Assembly (NCBI GenBank): GCA_037127255.1
Contig: JBANSL010000017.1
Span: 45,083,745-45,147,744 of the forward strand
DNA length: 64,000 nt
Reading direction: 5' to 3'
Source of the DNA: Persicaria tinctoria
Lineage: Eukaryota > Streptophyta > Magnoliopsida > Caryophyllales > Polygonaceae
The position numbers and the translations under genes are program-made. This document shows, piece after piece, positions 42,865 to 52,799 of the stretch; position 1 is the stretch's first letter, and the number at the start of each line of letters is the position of its first letter. Under the pieces are notes generated by a model. It saw nothing but the letters and a program-made list of their open reading frames with translations. It searched no databases and was not told the origin of the DNA.

Positions 42865-44576
42865 AACACCCCATACATAAGCGTGCTTGTCCTCAAGCAA
42901 TACTTTTTTTTATCATTCAGGGGAAGAAATCAAAACTCTCAACATATTAGATTCATTGTTATATGTCCCTGCAATCAATTACCATCCTCGAAAAGGTACT
43001 TGTGTCACAGATCCATGCATGTGCAAATATACAAAAGCAACATCTACTCACAAAAGGAGGGTTATGCAATACATTCATTCGTGACAAAGTATTGATAATC
43101 AAGAGGACTTTAATTTAAGCTCAAATAAGGAGTAGATTGGTAAAAGGCTAAAGGTGGACAATTTCTGGCAATGTGGTGCTAATAATCCGGGGAAATGGAG
43201 TACTTGAATTTCATACCACATTCTTTCTTATAAGATTCATCACCTTTCATAATGCTTTTTCTCAATAATAATGCTTTTACCTCTCTAACCTTAGCACTGC
43301 CTTCTCGCGAGTCGCAAACATGGGTGTCATGAATGGCCCCGGATACTTAGTGCTTTGGACTCCTCACAATATGTCCCATCTCTCCAAACTATTATCTTAG
43401 AGAGCAGGGTCAATCTACCTTTATCTCCTGAGGTGATTGGATTTTCTTTCACTCATTAAATTTTCCATATATTTCAAACAATTTCCTTCCAAACTCCATA
43501 TATAACACAACAACCATATAACATCTCCATAATGTAACATCATTCTCAACATAATCCCCGGATAGGGTAAAGAATGGCAATATTTAGATCATGTGGAGCA
43601 ATATATGAAATAAGGCGTATTATGGCTTTTGTGATGCATAAGCATAGGTAAGGCTAGGATTATAATGATATGAGCATTATATGGAAATATAAAGTCCTCC
43701 ATCCTCTTATCATGCAACATGTCAAAAGCAATTTCAAATTTTACCTCCTTTCATGGTTTTCAAGAAATACTGCATTTCATTATGACTTCCCTTTACTAGG
43801 CAATTTCATGCTATATCTCTAATGAATCCAATTTTGCATCGTCGAGTTCAATTAAAACTTCCATGAAATTAATCAAAAATTTTCAATGGGGGTCATTTTT
43901 TCAAATTTTGGAAAACATGCATATAAGCACATAAATCAATAATGAATTCCAAAATAGCCATGTAGCAATTCAAAGAAATAAATAATGTCAAATATGGCAA
44001 TTTAATGTCAAATATGGCAATTATGCATGAAGTAAGTCCTTCCCCCACCCCATACTTAAAAATTTACAGTGTCCCCACTGTATAAAAATTAAATAACAAC
44101 AAGAGTAAGGGAAGGAACTCACACGATAACATATCGAGGAGGGCGAATCAGTGCTGGTCGAGGAAAGTGTCTCGTCGATCTCGAGTACAAGGTACTCGAT
44201 CTCGAGTAGTTTCGTGTGCGTCCAGTGGCTTCTGTAGTCGAGGAGCTTCTGGTGGCTTAGTCGATATCGAGTTGGCCTACTCGACATCGATGAGTTTCTG
44301 GGCTGCTCCTCCTTGTCGTCGTCGACTTGGCCTTCGTCGATTCAGACTTCTTTTCAGAGACTTCTTTATTCCACTTTTCGCGATTCTTATATGCTTGCCG
44401 ACCTAAAAGTGTTAGATTGCACACAAAAACAAGACTATCCACATGAAGTATTCTAAAAGACATAAAATCAAAACAAAAAACAAAAACCAAAAAGTTTAAA
44501 AGTCCCAAAATTCATAAAGTTTTATATATACATGCTCTAGATTTTAGAGTCGCTAGGCCGACTTCTCCGTTTACGC
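42865..44576 (-). other. 3' untranslated region of element D
   Basis: No coding sequence is seen. The GAGGACA...TATGGGGTG module lies next to the LTR (about 42865-42898), and a second AAGTATGGGGTGGGGG word at 44039-44058. Palindromes occur at 44173-44300. Confidence 0.7.
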
Positions 44577-45464
44577 TCAAGGACCATTAGTGTGGGGCCC
44601 GCTCATGCTTGGCCCTTCTCCTGGATCATCTAGGTCCTCATGGTAGTATGCAAGCTCAGCTGACAGGTGGTTGCTTGCATCATCTCTCTTCTCTTTCTTT
44701 TTCTTTCTCCCAGCCCTTAGCTTTTGCAGATTTTCTCTCCACGGGGCCTTACCTCCCCTTAAATTATTGATAAATTTCTGTATGGACTGAGGGGGAGTAG
44801 AATTCATACCTGAACTTACCTTTTCGGACCCAAAACAGAAATCTTTGGGATTAGGGCTAGTAGATGTCGAGTACTTCTGGTCGACCTCGAGTACAGGGAC
44901 CCCATACTTAGATTCTTGGCAAGTCAGTGGCTCAGCAGAGGTTGTCGACATCGACAAGGGCTTGTCGAGATCGAGGAGAAGCCTAGTCGAGATCGAGTTG
45001 GTCTGGTCGATCTCGAGTACAGTGTTGTTGCTTTCCTCCGCTGTATGCTTGGTCCCGTGGTTGCTGATGCACTTTACCTCCAGCCACGAAATTTCCTCTT
45101 TTGTAGGGCCAAAAGTGAAATCCAAAATTTCATCGCCTATGGTGAAGGTGAGCGATCTATTCTTAACACTAATTTTGGCATCTGCAGTAGCTAAGAATGG
45201 TCTACCAAGAATAATAGGGCTAGTAGGATCTTCAGCACAGTCTATAATAAGGAAATCTGCAGGAACGAAGAATTTACCAACCTGGACGGGGACATTCTCA
45301 ACTATGCCTATAGGGATGACTACTGTATTGTTTGCCATGTATAATTTGGCATCCACATGCTCTATGCATCCTATTTTTACCTTCCGCCAGATTGATAGAG
45401 GCATGATGCTTACACTTGATCCTAAATCACACAGAGACTCATATTTATATTGTCCAAAACCCAC
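44577..45464 (-). CDS. Element D protease and C-terminal tail
   Basis: 295 open residues on the minus strand. The start MGFGQYKYESLCDLGSSVSI carries the protease Asp in D-L-G-S; then VQVGKFFVPADFLIIDCAED and SPIILGRPFLATADAKISVK follow. The middle is low complexity encoded by TCGA palindromes (LLLDLDKPLSMSTTS). The end differs from gypsy C: instead of an integrase scrap it has APWRENLQKLRAGRKKKKEK and NHLSAELAYYHEDLDDPGEG, matching the scrap of gypsy A at 10318-10470. Upstream, 45487-45882 in another frame encodes the preceding Gag tail, so a frameshift near 45470 separates them. The protease role follows from family; the tail is unknown. Confidence 0.8.
   Translation of the reverse strand: MGFGQYKYESLCDLGSSVSIMPLSIWRKVKIGCIEHVDAKLYMANNTVVIPIGIVENVPVQVGKFFVPADFLIIDCAEDPTSPIILGRPFLATADAKISVKNRSLTFTIGDEILDFTFGPTKEEISWLEVKCISNHGTKHTAEESNNTVLEIDQTNSISTRLLLDLDKPLSMSTTSAEPLTCQESKYGVPVLEVDQKYSTSTSPNPKDFCFGSEKVSSGMNSTPPQSIQKFINNLRGGKAPWRENLQKLRAGRKKKKEKRDDASNHLSAELAYYHEDLDDPGEGPSMSGPHTNGP
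44860..45025. repeat. TCGANNTCGA cluster in the element D ORF
   Basis: Arms include TCGACATCGA then TCGAGATCGA (about 44948/44968) and TCGAGATCGA then TCGATCTCGA (about 44987/45007), each with a 10-bp spacer. They lie inside the protease ORF. Confidence 0.85.
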
Positions 45465-45486
45465 AGTAACAGAAAACTTACCAGGG

Positions 45487-47446
45487 TCAGGTCTTTTCAG
45501 GGAAGTGGAGTACTTTGAATTCGCCTGCGATCTCTGAAATGGATCGCTTCTTGCTCAGGATTTCCTTCAGAAATTTGACATATCCAGACATCTCTTGCAA
45601 GGCTTCTGTAAAAGGAATAGAAACATTTAGTTCTTGAAGCATATCAACAAATCTGGTAAACCTACCTGCAGTGGGATCTTTCTGTGTTTTGGAAGGGAAA
45701 GGCAGTGGCTTTTTCTGCTTCGGAGCCAGATCAGACGTCAGAGGTGTTGCAGAGTCATCGACGTCGGCTTGATGTTCCTCAATCTCGACCAGAGGCTCCT
45801 CGAGGTCGACTTGGGTGGTCGACTTCGACTTGCTTGGCTGCGCAGTGGAGTCCGAGCTCAGCTTCTGGTCTGTGTCGGGCAACTTCTTGTCGAGGTCGAG
45901 TACACTCTCCCCGAGATCGAGTAGACTTTGCTCTGTCTCGAGTTGCTGCTCTGCCTTGCCTTGCTGTTTAACGACCTCTGGCTTGTGTAATTGATGCCCA
46001 CTTCTGAGTTTGATAGCTGCGACGTGTCCGGTCTTCCCCTTAGAATTTGGTTTTGTTTGCCCAAGGAGCTGTCCGGATGGTCGTGGGATCTATGCAGCGA
46101 TTTGACCGATCTGGGTTTCTATTCCCCTTTTCCAGATGTCCAGTTCTCCAAATTTTGTAGTGATGTTCTGGAACTGGTTGTTGATGGTGCCCTTATTCCG
46201 ACACATCTCCTCAAGGATCAGTTGCAGATCATCCTTCTTTTGATCCCTTTCTAGATGTCCTGGAGCTCTGTAGGGTGGGGGATTCCTAGGAGGACCTTGG
46301 TTCCACTGTGTTTGATAGAACCGTTGATCCCCCATGTAGCGATTGGGACCCCCAGCGTAGGCTGCCTTTTCATGTGTCTCTGCCATTCTGACTTGCTTAG
46401 TGTGTGGGCACTCAGTAGTGGTGTGTCGCTGTGATCCGCATTCTATACAAGGCTGGTTGACAGACAGATATTTAACTTGCTTGAGGAGCTTACGATTCTG
46501 GTCTCTATAGAACTGCTCCCTGACATCTGGGTCAATCTCTTTTGCTGGCTCATAGAGTGGCATAGATGGTGCTGGCCTGGCATAGGAGTTCTCCTCATAG
46601 TTCGCATTAGAACCATATTTGTTGTCATAATTGGTGACCTTGTCTAACACACCCCAGGCGTCGATTGGCGGCATTGTCAGATACTCATAGCGAGTATAAT
46701 GGTTGATTATGTCCTTAGTGACCTGATCAAGAGAGTTGAAGAGGATCTCCTGAATGACGTAGGGTGGTTGTCCATGAGTAGGGCAAGATCGCAACAGTTC
46801 TTTGTAGCGTTCCCATGCCTTTGCTAGCGGTTCCCCAGACTTTTGTTTGAAAGCAGTGATTTTCTGGCGGAGGAGTGCTGTTTTGGCGGGTGGGAAGAAT
46901 TTATTCAGAAACTCTTGCTCTACTTGGGCCCATGTTGTGAGTGAACTTGGTTTTAGCCCTTCAAGCCACTTCAGTGCAGGCCCAGCGAGAGACCAGCGAA
47001 AAGCTTTCATCTTGACATATTCCAACGTAGTACCTTCAGCAAGAGTACGGCACATGTCAGAAAAATTGGTAATATGTTCAAGAGGACACTCATTAAATTT
47101 TCCATAAAAAGCATTATTTTTAAGTTCTATAAGAAACTGAGTGCGAATTTCAAAAGAGTTATCAGGGATGAGAATCGCCGATTTAGGCACGACGAGCATT
47201 GGATGCATATAATCCTCTGCAGTGGTTGGATATATATTGGGAAAGCTCAGCTTCTGCTTGTTCCCTTGCTGCTTTCTCAGCAGCGATAGCAGCATCTTTT
47301 GTGGCCAGTTCCCTTGTAAGCCTTTGTATCAGTTGTTCCTGGGTTTCTGCGGCAGCCATGGCTCTTTTCAGTCTAGCGTGGGCTTGTATAAGACGTTCTT
47401 GGTTGTCTAAGTCGTCAAACTCAGGTGGTTGACCAGAACGGCGCAT
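45487..47446 (-). pseudogene. gag: Element D Gag, frameshift plus nonsense
   Basis: The start at 47446 reads MRRSGQPPEFDDLDNQERLI. Near 47230 a short AT repeat gain (CCAATATATATCC where relatives have CCAATATCC) shifts the frame. The new frame runs 47295-46090 with the full Retrotrans_gag core, a perfect CCHC knuckle CIECGSQRHTTTEC, and TAG at 46090-46092. The same frame continues after the TAG to 45487 with VDLEEPLVEIEEHQADVDDS, then LTEALQEMSGYVKFLKEILS-like wording as in gypsy C (here FTEALQEMSGYVKFLKEIL), ending just before the protease frame. The gene is nearly complete but broken at least twice. Confidence 0.87.
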
Positions 47447-47508
47447 ACACCTGTAAAGTAACTCAAAGTAGGCGTGAGAACTAACTACCTAAGGCGCGAA
47501 TGATAGCT

Positions 47509-47526
47509 TCCCCGTCAACGGCGCCA
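47509..47526 (-). promoter_or_regulatory. tRNA-Asp primer site, element D
   Basis: The plus strand TCCCCGTCAACGGCGCCA has one change from the tRNA-Asp 3' end, three bases from the LTR. Confidence 0.88.
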
Positions 47527-47529
47527 ATT

Positions 47530-49353
47530 TGTTGTAAGGAGGAAATCGAGAATGCAAATATAAAATATAAATAAATCACAGCAAACCAGATTCCGTCCCT
47601 TGCAAATAATTACAAGACCTCCTCTTGATGTAGCAGCGGGAAGTCAGGATCAATCAACGAGGAAGCGTGTCAGCGGATCCTAGGCAGTGGTGAAGTCTCA
47701 CGGAAGTCGACAACAGGTGCTAGATCTCGACTAGGGTAAGTCGACAAGAGATCAGGCAAGTCGAATAGCGCAGCAGTCACAGGCACTGGTAGTCGATCTC
47801 GACAAGCCCTTACTCGAGATCGAATAGGATCTTGGTCGACGTTAGCTTGTCTTGTCGATTGCCTGCACACAAAGGCTACATCGACTTTGGGTCGAAGATC
47901 AATAGTCGAGATCGAGGAGTGCTATTCGATCTCGAGGAAAACAGAGAATAAAAATGAAATAAAGTAAATGCAAAGGCTTTGGGGATTCGAACTAAGTTGT
48001 ATGAAAAGGACTTCCAAGATTGGGGTTTGCAACAACGATAACCAAGCATGCATAAGGTAGGAATAAAACAGATAATCAAGTGAATCGCATCAAAGGACAC
48101 TAATCTTTCGCCTTTTCCAACAATTAGACAACTCTTTCAAGAAGTGGGTGGACTACTCGCGCTTCATCGCCATCTCAGACATTGATTGATGAAAAGAAAC
48201 TACTTGCATTAAATCAAACTGAAGAAAGTACAACCGAACAAAGCCAACTTGCTCTCGCTTCTTTGCTCCACTCGGCCTCACTTTCTCTCTCTAATACTAC
48301 TTCTCCTACTTGTGAATTGAATGAATAAAACTCAGCCCCATGGGCTTTATTTATAGGCTTCTAAACCTTGCTACTCAAGGATAGAAACATCTATCTATAT
48401 CTAAAACTATATCTAAAACTATATCTAAAACTTTAAAAGATAAATAAAAGCAATTTAGGAATTAAATCTAAAAGGGAAAGATTAATCTAAAATAGGTAAG
48501 ATGTCTTCATGTTGATAGATCTTGACTTTTATGGATAGAACTTGATGTATCTCGGCAATCTCGGATTCCTTCGGCCCCAAGGACTCCCAGCTCGACACAG
48601 ACAGCTCAAGGCGCGTGACGCGGTTTTGGACACGGCGCTCGTCGATCTTGAGTAGGGCTCCTCGACATCGAGTAGGATTGGCTTGTCGACTGGGGCTGGC
48701 TGGGCTTGTCGGGCGGCTTGGCTCGACAGGCTCGGATCTGGGCTCCGGGCTCCTCGATCTCGACAAGGACAACTCGAGATCGAGTTGGGTGTGGCCGAGG
48801 ATGGCTCGCTGGTGATGTCGATGACTCCTCCTTGGCATGGCTTCGGACTGGGCGCTGGGTGGTCCTCGATCTCGACTAGCTGTACTCGAGATCGAGTAAA
48901 GTCGGCTTGGCTTCTCCATCTTCAGCTTCTCGACTTGTCACAACTCATCGACTCCAGACTTGGCGCTGAGGTGTAGTCGATCTCGACAAGGCCTCCTCGA
49001 GATCGAGTAGGGTTCTGGGAGTCGGGTTGCTTTGGCTCAGTTTCTCGATCAGTGCTCAGTCGACAAGGCCTATGCTCGGACACCGTCGTCGAGGTCGAGT
49101 AGGCTTACTCTAGATCGAGTAACCTAGGCTCCTAGCTTGATTCGACGGGTTCCGTTGTATCTTGACCTTGGAATTCTGTAGTTGATTTCCGAGCTTTTCC
49201 GACCTTTCTCAGAACTGCTGTAATTTGCCTCGAATTCTGCGAAATTAAACATAAACTACATAGATTATGTACTATCATAGCCCTAATGCATGAAATGTAT
49301 GCACAAATCGAAATAAAGGTTACTGTAAAACATGGCAGATTCGGCTCACAACA
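47530..49353 (-). repeat. 5' LTR of element D
   Basis: 1824 bp, TGTTGTAAGGAGG...GGCTCACAACA. TATA box 48345-48355 (minus). It carries palindrome clusters at 47700-47940 and 48590-49130. Differences from the central LTR are listed there. Confidence 0.92.
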
Positions 49354-51101
49354 AGAGACAACCCGACTTCCGGAAGCCAACTCGATCTCGAGTTTTCTTG
49401 TCGAGATCGACAACACCAGGAGCGCCATGTCCGGAGTCGACGAGTTGTGCCATGTCGAGAAGCCGAAGACGGAGAAGCCGAACAAAACCCTAGTCGATCT
49501 CGAGGAGCCTTGTCGAGATCGAGGAACCCATGGTGCCAATCCGAGTCCGTGACGATCACCATCTACTCGACTACATCAGGCCAGCCCTCATCGATGCACA
49601 CCCAACTCGATCTCGAGTTAGTTGGTCGAGATCGAGGAGCCAGGAGCACCTGTCCGAGCCATGTCGAGCAGAGCTACCCGACCAAGCCAGCCAGCCCAAG
49701 TCAATGACCACCCTTGTCGATCTCGAGGAGCCCTAGTCGAGTTCGACGAGCCGCATCCGAAGCCACATTACGCGGTTTGACTATCCTACTCGGTTTGGGA
49801 ATCCTTGGGGCTGAAGGAAGCCGAGTCTATCCGAGATCCATCAAGTTCTATCTATGGAAGACAAGATCTATCAACATGAGAAGACTTACCTATTTAGATA
49901 TTATTTCCCCTTTATAGATTTAATTCCTAAGTTGCTTTTATTTATCTTTTAAGCTTTTTAGATATAGATAGATAGCTTCTATCCTTGAATAGCAAGGAAT
50001 AAGAGGCTATAAATAAAGCCCTAGGGGCTGGTTTTTCATCATTCAATTTCAGTCAAAGACAGTTAGTTACACATAGAGAGAAGAGGTTGTAAGTTTGAGT
50101 TTATTTAATGCAAGTTAGTTCTTTTTCATCAAAGATGTCTGCTATTGCGATGAAGAGCGAGTAGTCCACCCACTTCTGGGGCTGGGGTGAGCCCGACGGT
50201 GGCCATGTAAGATGATGCGGTAAAGGTCAGATCTTTTTATGCAATTCGTCTTCTATCCCTATGAGCATGATTCTTTTGCGAGAGTTGAAGGTGATCCTTG
50301 TTTGTATTATTGAAGCGAAAGTGATCTTAATGCAACTTGGATTAATTATGTGAAAAGGGTTAGTAACAATTAGGGTTTATGCGAAAGCCTCTATATGCCT
50401 ATTTGTTAGTAACGGAAGTTATTTTGATGAAAAGCATGATCTTTTATGCCTTTATGTGTTACTTTGCATGGTTACCGTTGTAGCGTTGATACCCTGGCTT
50501 TGGAAGTTCTTTATATATTGATTTATTTCTGTCAAAATCTGAGTTCTGTGTTCGAATCTGCAAGTTTACAGTTTTCTGAGTTTTTAGTCGATCTAGAGGA
50601 GAGGCTTGTCGATCTAGAGTAGGCACTAGTCTAGATCGAGTTGGTTTTGGTCTATATCGAGTTGAGTTTCTGTTTCTGTTTTCGATTCCGAAGTTTGTGT
50701 TTCTGCTATTTCTTGTCGATCTCGAGTTCCCTTTGTCAAGATCGAGTACTGATTTGTTTGGATTGAGCTTCTGTCGTCGATTCTAAATTTGCTTTTTGTT
50801 TCTATTGCTGTCCTTTGTCGATCTCGAGTTGCTGTAGTCGAGATCGAGTACTTCTGTCTTGCTCTTATTTCTTGCTTTCGTTTATTATTTCTGTCTTTCT
50901 TTCTCTGTTTCTTTGTTTCTATTTTCTGTTTGCTTTTCTGTGAGATTAACAGCTGCCTAGGATCCGCTGACACACTTCCTCGTGGATTCGATCCTGACTT
51001 TCTCTTACTACATTGGAGGAGTCTTGTAATTATTTGCGTGGGCCTAAATCTGGTTTGATTTATTTTGTTATATTTTGAACTTGATTTCCTTCCTAACAAC
51101 A
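49354..51101 (+). repeat. 3' LTR of gypsy C, second fragment
   Basis: Resumes GAGACAACCCGACTTCCGG, colinear with 33267-34934 of the 5' LTR, plus about 93 bp near 50055-50147 missing from the 5' copy. TATA box 50008-50018. It ends CTTCCTAACAACA followed by the GAAAC TSD. Confidence 0.92.
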
Positions 51102-51106
51102 GAAAC

Positions 51107-51983
51107 AGATCATCTAGTGAATGACTGCCCTCAAAAGAAGAAGAGTCATTTCAAGAAAGGAGATAGATGGAAAAAGAAAGCCATGGTGGCAGCTTGGGGT
51201 GATTCTGACTCTGGTGACTCAGACTCCGATGATGAAAAGGCCAAACTTTGTCTTATGGCCTCAGGAGATGAATCCCACGATGAGAAACTTGAGGTAATTG
51301 TGAGAGAACTCATGGCAAGTCCAAAAGAGGTACTATCGGAATTCCTTTCTAATATGATTGGCAATGAAGAAAAACTGATTGCCCAAACCAAGACTCTTAT
51401 TAAGAAAACCGTGGACTAGGAAATAACTATTGAGGAACTGTCAATGAGGGTCAAAAGTCTTGAATGCTCTTATTCGGGTCTTGACATTAAAGTCAAGACT
51501 CTTGATTCAGGGAAATCTAAACTTAAGCAAGATCTCTCGTCTCTAAGAAGTGAACATTATGACTTATAGAATGAGAAGATCTTCCTGAATAAGAAGATTC
51601 AAGACCAACAAACAACCCTCATAAGTTGTACCAAGTCCAAGGGCACTCTTGATAGGATGTTGGGTGAGTAACAATGTTCTCTAAACAAAAGTGGTATTAG
51701 CTACAATCCGAGGTTTTTAAAGAAGCAACACATTACCACTTTTGTGAAGGCAAAAGGAAGCAGAACCTCTCCTATATGTCACCACTGTGCGAGAAAGGGA
51801 CATGTAAGAGAGACCTGTCCCTATAGAAGAAAGGATCCACATATTATTCGCAATACATTTCATGTTCACTTGAGAAAAGAACGGATAATGCAAGTTTGGG
51901 TCCCCAAAGACACTATTTTACCAAATATGGTTTATCCCAATAATGGATCTAAATTTGCTTATTGGTCTAGCCACAAAGGTTGA
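51107..51983 (+). pseudogene. gag: Copia B Gag, C-terminal part
   Basis: Begins immediately after the TSD with the second half of the CCHC knuckle (HLVNDC), then QKKKSHFKKGDRWKKKAMVA, an acidic Ser/Asp stretch (DSDSGDSDSDDE) and ASGDESHDEKLE, all typical of the Gag C-terminus in this copia clade. Stops at 51418 and 51568 break the frame. From 51744 a second knuckle, CHHCARKGHVRETC, is visible, followed by VWVPKDT. Confidence 0.85.
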
Positions 51984-51999
51984 TTTTTGTCTTGCAGGA

Positions 52000-52204
52000 G
52001 ATCACCAAGGTGAAAGAGCAAAAATAGATTATTGATAGTGGATGCTCTAGACATATGAGTGGGAAGAGGTCTCTCTTCCATGAACTAAAGAAGCAATCCA
52101 CTTGAACAATCACTCTTGGTGACAAAGGAAAGTGTGACATCGTTGGTATCAGTAGTGTTGGGAGTGATACAGTATAAGGTGATGCATGCTTGGTCTTGCT
52201 TAAG
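52000..52204 (+). pseudogene. Copia B protease start
   Basis: IIDSGCSRHMSGKRSLFHEL at about 52030-52090 is the copia protease motif (D-S-G-[CA]-[ST]-x-H-M). Stops flank it and the CACTA 2 end at 52205 terminates the element. Confidence 0.8.
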
Positions 52205-52760
52205 CACTACAACCGAAATGTCTATTAGTGACCAAAATTTTAGCGACGAATTATATTTCCTCGATAAATGTGACCTTTAGTGACAAACATGTCCAATCCT
52301 CATAAAAAGGCGCATGAACTTTAGTGAAGAACCTATATTCTTCGCTAAAAGTGACATTTAACGACAAATCTTTTGGTTCATCGCTAATTGTTATCAAAAT
52401 GTGGTCGCCTAAAGGATAAGAAATATAGCGATAAATTTAGAGTTTTTTTTGAGAAATATTTTCATCGCTAAAAGTATAATCATCGAGGAATTTTAAATTT
52501 TATCGTTATATATTTGATGTGAATTATGTAAAACTCGCCAAATTTTTTGGTGACAAATATTAGAATTTTTCACTAAAAGTATATATTTATCGATGAATTT
52601 TTTTATTTCTAATCATATTAATCAACGAGAAAATTTCATTTTAGTCTTAATAGGTTGGGTGAAAGTAGATAAAATTACTCAAATTTATTAACAAGAAAAC
52701 ATTAAATTCCTTGCCAAATTTATCAGTGACAAGCTTTAAAATGTTTGCAAGGAAAAAGTT
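52205..52760. repeat. CACTA 2 subterminal repeats
   Basis: Recurring words: TTAGCGACGAA, TTAGTGACAAA, TTCATCGCTAA and related forms (about 52240-52600). They are probable transposase-binding repeats by analogy. Confidence 0.65.
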
Positions 52761-52799
52761 TATTAATAAATATATTAATCAACGAAGGAAAAAAAAACA

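Larger units (their letters stand above)
39964..49353 (-). mobile_element. Gypsy element D (minus), tandem form, inside the 3' LTR of gypsy C
   Basis: From right to left on the minus strand: LTR 49353-47530, primer site, gag, gag C-terminus, protease, 3' region, LTR 42864-40847, then another primer site and another gag start (40763-39964) cut off at the left. The order LTR-internal-LTR-internal shows an originally tandem element with three or more LTRs whose left end was deleted together with about 75 bp of target LTR. The right flank GAGAC (49354-49358) is the surviving TSD copy. It is the same family as gypsy C. Confidence 0.88.
32915..51101 (+). mobile_element. Gypsy element C (Athila-like gag-pro, plus) with element D inside its 3' LTR
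   Basis: TSD GAAAC is exact (32910-32914 and 51102-51106). The 5' LTR is 32915-34934; the 3' LTR is in two pieces, 39688-39967 and 49354-51101, separated by element D. Primer site 34938-34955. Coding: gag 35019-36761, protease 36886-37470, and a third ORF ending in an integrase tail, 37487-38179. There is no RT, RNase H or integrase core, so it is a non-autonomous gypsy whose own ORFs remain nearly open. Confidence 0.92.
30855..52204 (+). mobile_element. Copia element B (plus), split by gypsy C
   Basis: The 5' LTR is 30855-31924, the tRNA-Met primer site 31927-31939, gag 31983-32914 resuming at 51107, and a protease start near 52030. The element is cut at 52205 by CACTA 2 and its 3' part is not in the window. 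An 18.2-kb gypsy insertion (32915-51101) splits the gag zinc knuckle and is flanked by GAAAC on both sides. The preceding 5 bp GAATG (30850-30854) would be its own TSD. Confidence 0.9.
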
